Shown here: piece after piece, positions 62,259 to 64,000 of the stretch
How positions within the stretch are numbered: position 1 is the stretch's first letter
Layout: each line of letters opens with the position of its first letter
Assembly (NCBI GenBank): GCA_027577595.1
Contig: JANBRJ010000050.1
Coordinates: forward strand, 1 to 64,000
Origin: Coemansia sp. RSA 487
Taxonomy: Eukaryota > Kickxellomycota > Kickxellomycetes > Kickxellales > Kickxellaceae
Length of the DNA stretch: 64,000 nucleotides
Direction of reading: 5' to 3'
The notes under the pieces: model-generated
Database searches by the model: none
Told to the model about the DNA's origin: nothing
What the model saw: only the letters and a program-made list of their open reading frames with translations
Program-made: the position numbers and the translations under genes

Positions 62259-64000
62259 CTAGTTGTATGTTGTTTGAAGGGCGCGCGAGTCCATACGGGT
62301 AAACTTGACAGCAGGAGCAGCTTCGCGTAGCTCGGCAATCATCCGCTTGTGAGAGCGAGCATGGTTTGTGCTGCACTCCTCGAGCTTTGGAAAGCGCTGG
62401 ATGAGCCAAGCTGACAGCCATTGCGGATCGGTAAGGATGTCCTCATCGGCACTGATACCGATCCACTTTAACGATCTGTTTTCCCTCGACTTTTGGACAG
62501 CCAAGGAGGGCTGCTCGTGTTGGCCAAAGCCAAAGAGCGAGTCGCTGCGCAAAGACGCTGAGAGCTTGACTAGGTTCGGAAGCTGCTGAACAAGAGAATC
62601 GAGCGTCGATGTCGTGAATGAAGCACGCGGGATGTAGAGCGTGCTGAGAGACCTTGAAATTGGTGGCGGGTGCTGGTGTCTGCTGTTACTTGTCGCAGCA
62701 TTGTGAGGCCCTGGCAAACAGCCTTCGCCATCTGAGTCAACATCCGTGGTATCCGAATCAAGCTCCAACGATGGCGAAGAGCCTGGTATTGCTGCTGCTG
62801 CTGCTGCTACCCTGTGCTGCGGACCGAGTGTAGGCGACTCCACTGGGGTGATGGTTGACGAGGCTGTGGACGTGCGACGAAGCATGCGATCTGTGAAAAG
62901 CATGTCCTCGTCGTCAGTGCCAATCAGACGGCACATGGCAGCGTCCATGATCTCGTATCCCGGGGACCCGTCTCCCTTGCGCTGCTCGATTGAGAGGTGG
63001 CGCAGGCACTTGAGCCCGCGGATAATGTTGACCAGGCCAAGAGCCGAGAGACGTGGACCAGAATAGTCGAGGCTGTTGGTGACAAGCTGGACAAGGCTCG
63101 GACACGCGGCTGGCAGTCTTTCCGCATCCATGTCAGCAATTGCTGGGAGCGTGAGGCTGCGAAGGCAGGGCCATTCGTTTGCCAGAAAGACTTCTAGCCA
63201 CCGGTTATTCTGCAGCGTAACCGCCCCGCGTGCACTGTCCGCCGCTACGTTATTATTGCCGTTCCTGCTGCGCTGCCAGACATGGCGTACAGAGAGCGTG
63301 CAAAGGTTGGGAAACATCTGCGAAACAAGCGGAAGAACTGCATCGGAGCGGTCGACAGCCACATGCTCAAGATGCAGAGATGTGACCGACGGCAAGCAGA
63401 CAGGGGCAGAGACAAATGGGTCGATCCAGGCATGCTCAATGGAAAGATACTTTAGCGATTGCTGGCTGTTTTGCAGCGCACAGAGCAGCTCGGGCGTAAA
63501 GTCGGAGCCACCTATCGCAAGAGAGGTCAGTTGGTTGGGCCTTCTGCACAGCATCTCTGCAGCGCCCCTCTCGTTGGGCATCAGTGCAGACCAGTGCTGG
63601 TTGTATCCGTAAGGCTTGATGGCCAAGCGGCGGATGGAGGCGCAGTACCCGTCGCCCACCGAACCACTAGGGCCCCAAAAGAGGGGTGCTATCTGTGTAA
63701 ATGACGCAAGCTTGTCGCGAATGTACAATTCCCTGACGCTCGGTGCATTGCGGCGCACGGCGGCAGCAACCGTCTCGTGGTCGCTGTAGCGGACGCTGAA
63801 CATCTCGACAGAAACAGAGTCAAGGCAGGGCCAGCCAATCGCGAGGACAGCATCGAATTCGTCGGCAGGGCTGCCGCTAGCGCTACGGCGCGGCCCGCCC
63901 TGGTAAAAGTCAGAGGAGCGGAAAACAATCTTGCGCACGCATGGCGCATATCTCCTACTGATGTCACGCAGGCGATCATGGGTGGAGTTGCGCATCCAGC
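62259..64000 (-). CDS. leucine-rich-repeat protein, F-box/LRR style (5' end outside window)
   Basis: At least 578 residues; the frame is still open at the window edge, so the N-terminus is missing. It consists of irregular leucine-rich repeats, for example QLTSLAIGGSDF, SLKYLSIEHAWI, SVTSLHLEHVAV, NLCTLSVRHVW and CLRHLSIEQ, each followed by a helix. An alanine run coded by a CAG-type microsatellite and an acidic Ser-rich insert interrupt the repeats before three more. Such proteins are often substrate receptors of SCF ubiquitin ligases, but no F-box is within the visible part. The broken gene at 26.8-27.5 kb is of similar style. Confidence 0.6.
   Translation of the reverse strand, partial: WMRNSTHDRLRDISRRYAPCVRKIVFRSSDFYQGGPRRSASGSPADEFDAVLAIGWPCLDSVSVEMFSVRYSDHETVAAAVRRNAPSVRELYIRDKLASFTQIAPLFWGPSGSVGDGYCASIRRLAIKPYGYNQHWSALMPNERGAAEMLCRRPNQLTSLAIGGSDFTPELLCALQNSQQSLKYLSIEHAWIDPFVSAPVCLPSVTSLHLEHVAVDRSDAVLPLVSQMFPNLCTLSVRHVWQRSRNGNNNVAADSARGAVTLQNNRWLEVFLANEWPCLRSLTLPAIADMDAERLPAACPSLVQLVTNSLDYSGPRLSALGLVNIIRGLKCLRHLSIEQRKGDGSPGYEIMDAAMCRLIGTDDEDMLFTDRMLRRTSTASSTITPVESPTLGPQHRVAAAAAAIPGSSPSLELDSDTTDVDSDGEGCLPGPHNAATSNSRHQHPPPISRSLSTLYIPRASFTTSTLDSLVQQLPNLVKLSASLRSDSLFGFGQHEQPSLAVQKSRENRSLKWIGISADEDILTDPQWLSAWLIQRFPKLEECSTNHARSHKRMIAELREAAPAVKFTRMDSRALQTTYN

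Overview
The window looks like nuclear DNA of an early-diverging filamentous fungus, most likely Zoopagomycota and perhaps Kickxellomycotina. This placement is inferred from gene content; no rRNA or other marker is present. The fungal signs are two GPI-type GH18 chitinases, a Spo7-type phosphatase subunit, Uba4, a Pan5-like ketopantoate reductase, HOM2, a Zn2Cys6 protein and a Pho85/CDK5 kinase. Alongside these sit genes that Dikarya usually lack: an Integrator INTS7 homologue and a kaptin (KICSTOR) homologue. Introns are few and GT-AG; the five I could place are about 105 to 481 nt. Genes are fairly GC-balanced and intergenic DNA is AT-rich. I saw no tRNA, rRNA, CRISPR array or intact mobile element.

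Layout. 0-6.3 kb: two tandem secreted chitinases with wide AT-rich spacers. 6.3-18.6 kb: housekeeping block with leucyl-tRNA synthetase, a SET methyltransferase, a giant UFD4/TRIP12 HECT ubiquitin ligase and prefoldin subunit 3. 18.6-28.3 kb: the accessory region. It holds a decayed TnpB/Fanzor-like C-terminus, two tandem paralogous cysteine-rich genes of no family I recognise, a long gene-poor stretch, a broken F-box/LRR-like gene and a possible small mitochondrial membrane protein. 28.3-32.6 kb: Glo3 ArfGAP and two orphan secreted proteins. 32.6-45.1 kb: acetoacetyl-CoA synthetase, INTS7, a long-chain-base phosphate phosphatase, NOL11/UTP8 and SPO7. 45.7-64 kb: FKBP12, a small Zn2Cys6 protein, two inverted alpha-arrestins flanking UBA4, HOM2, sulfite oxidase and ketopantoate reductase, then a divergent CDK5/PHO85-kaptin pair and an incomplete LRR protein running off the edge.

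How the genes relate. Most are unlinked housekeeping functions. The 44-62 kb part is notably rich in genes tied elsewhere to TORC1 and nutrient signalling (Spo7, FKBP12, PPxY arrestins, Pho85-type CDK, kaptin). The best candidate for something undescribed is the tandem pair at 19.8-24.2 kb. Its two members share an eight-cysteine N-terminal module, a low-complexity linker and a C-terminal domain on a separate exon.
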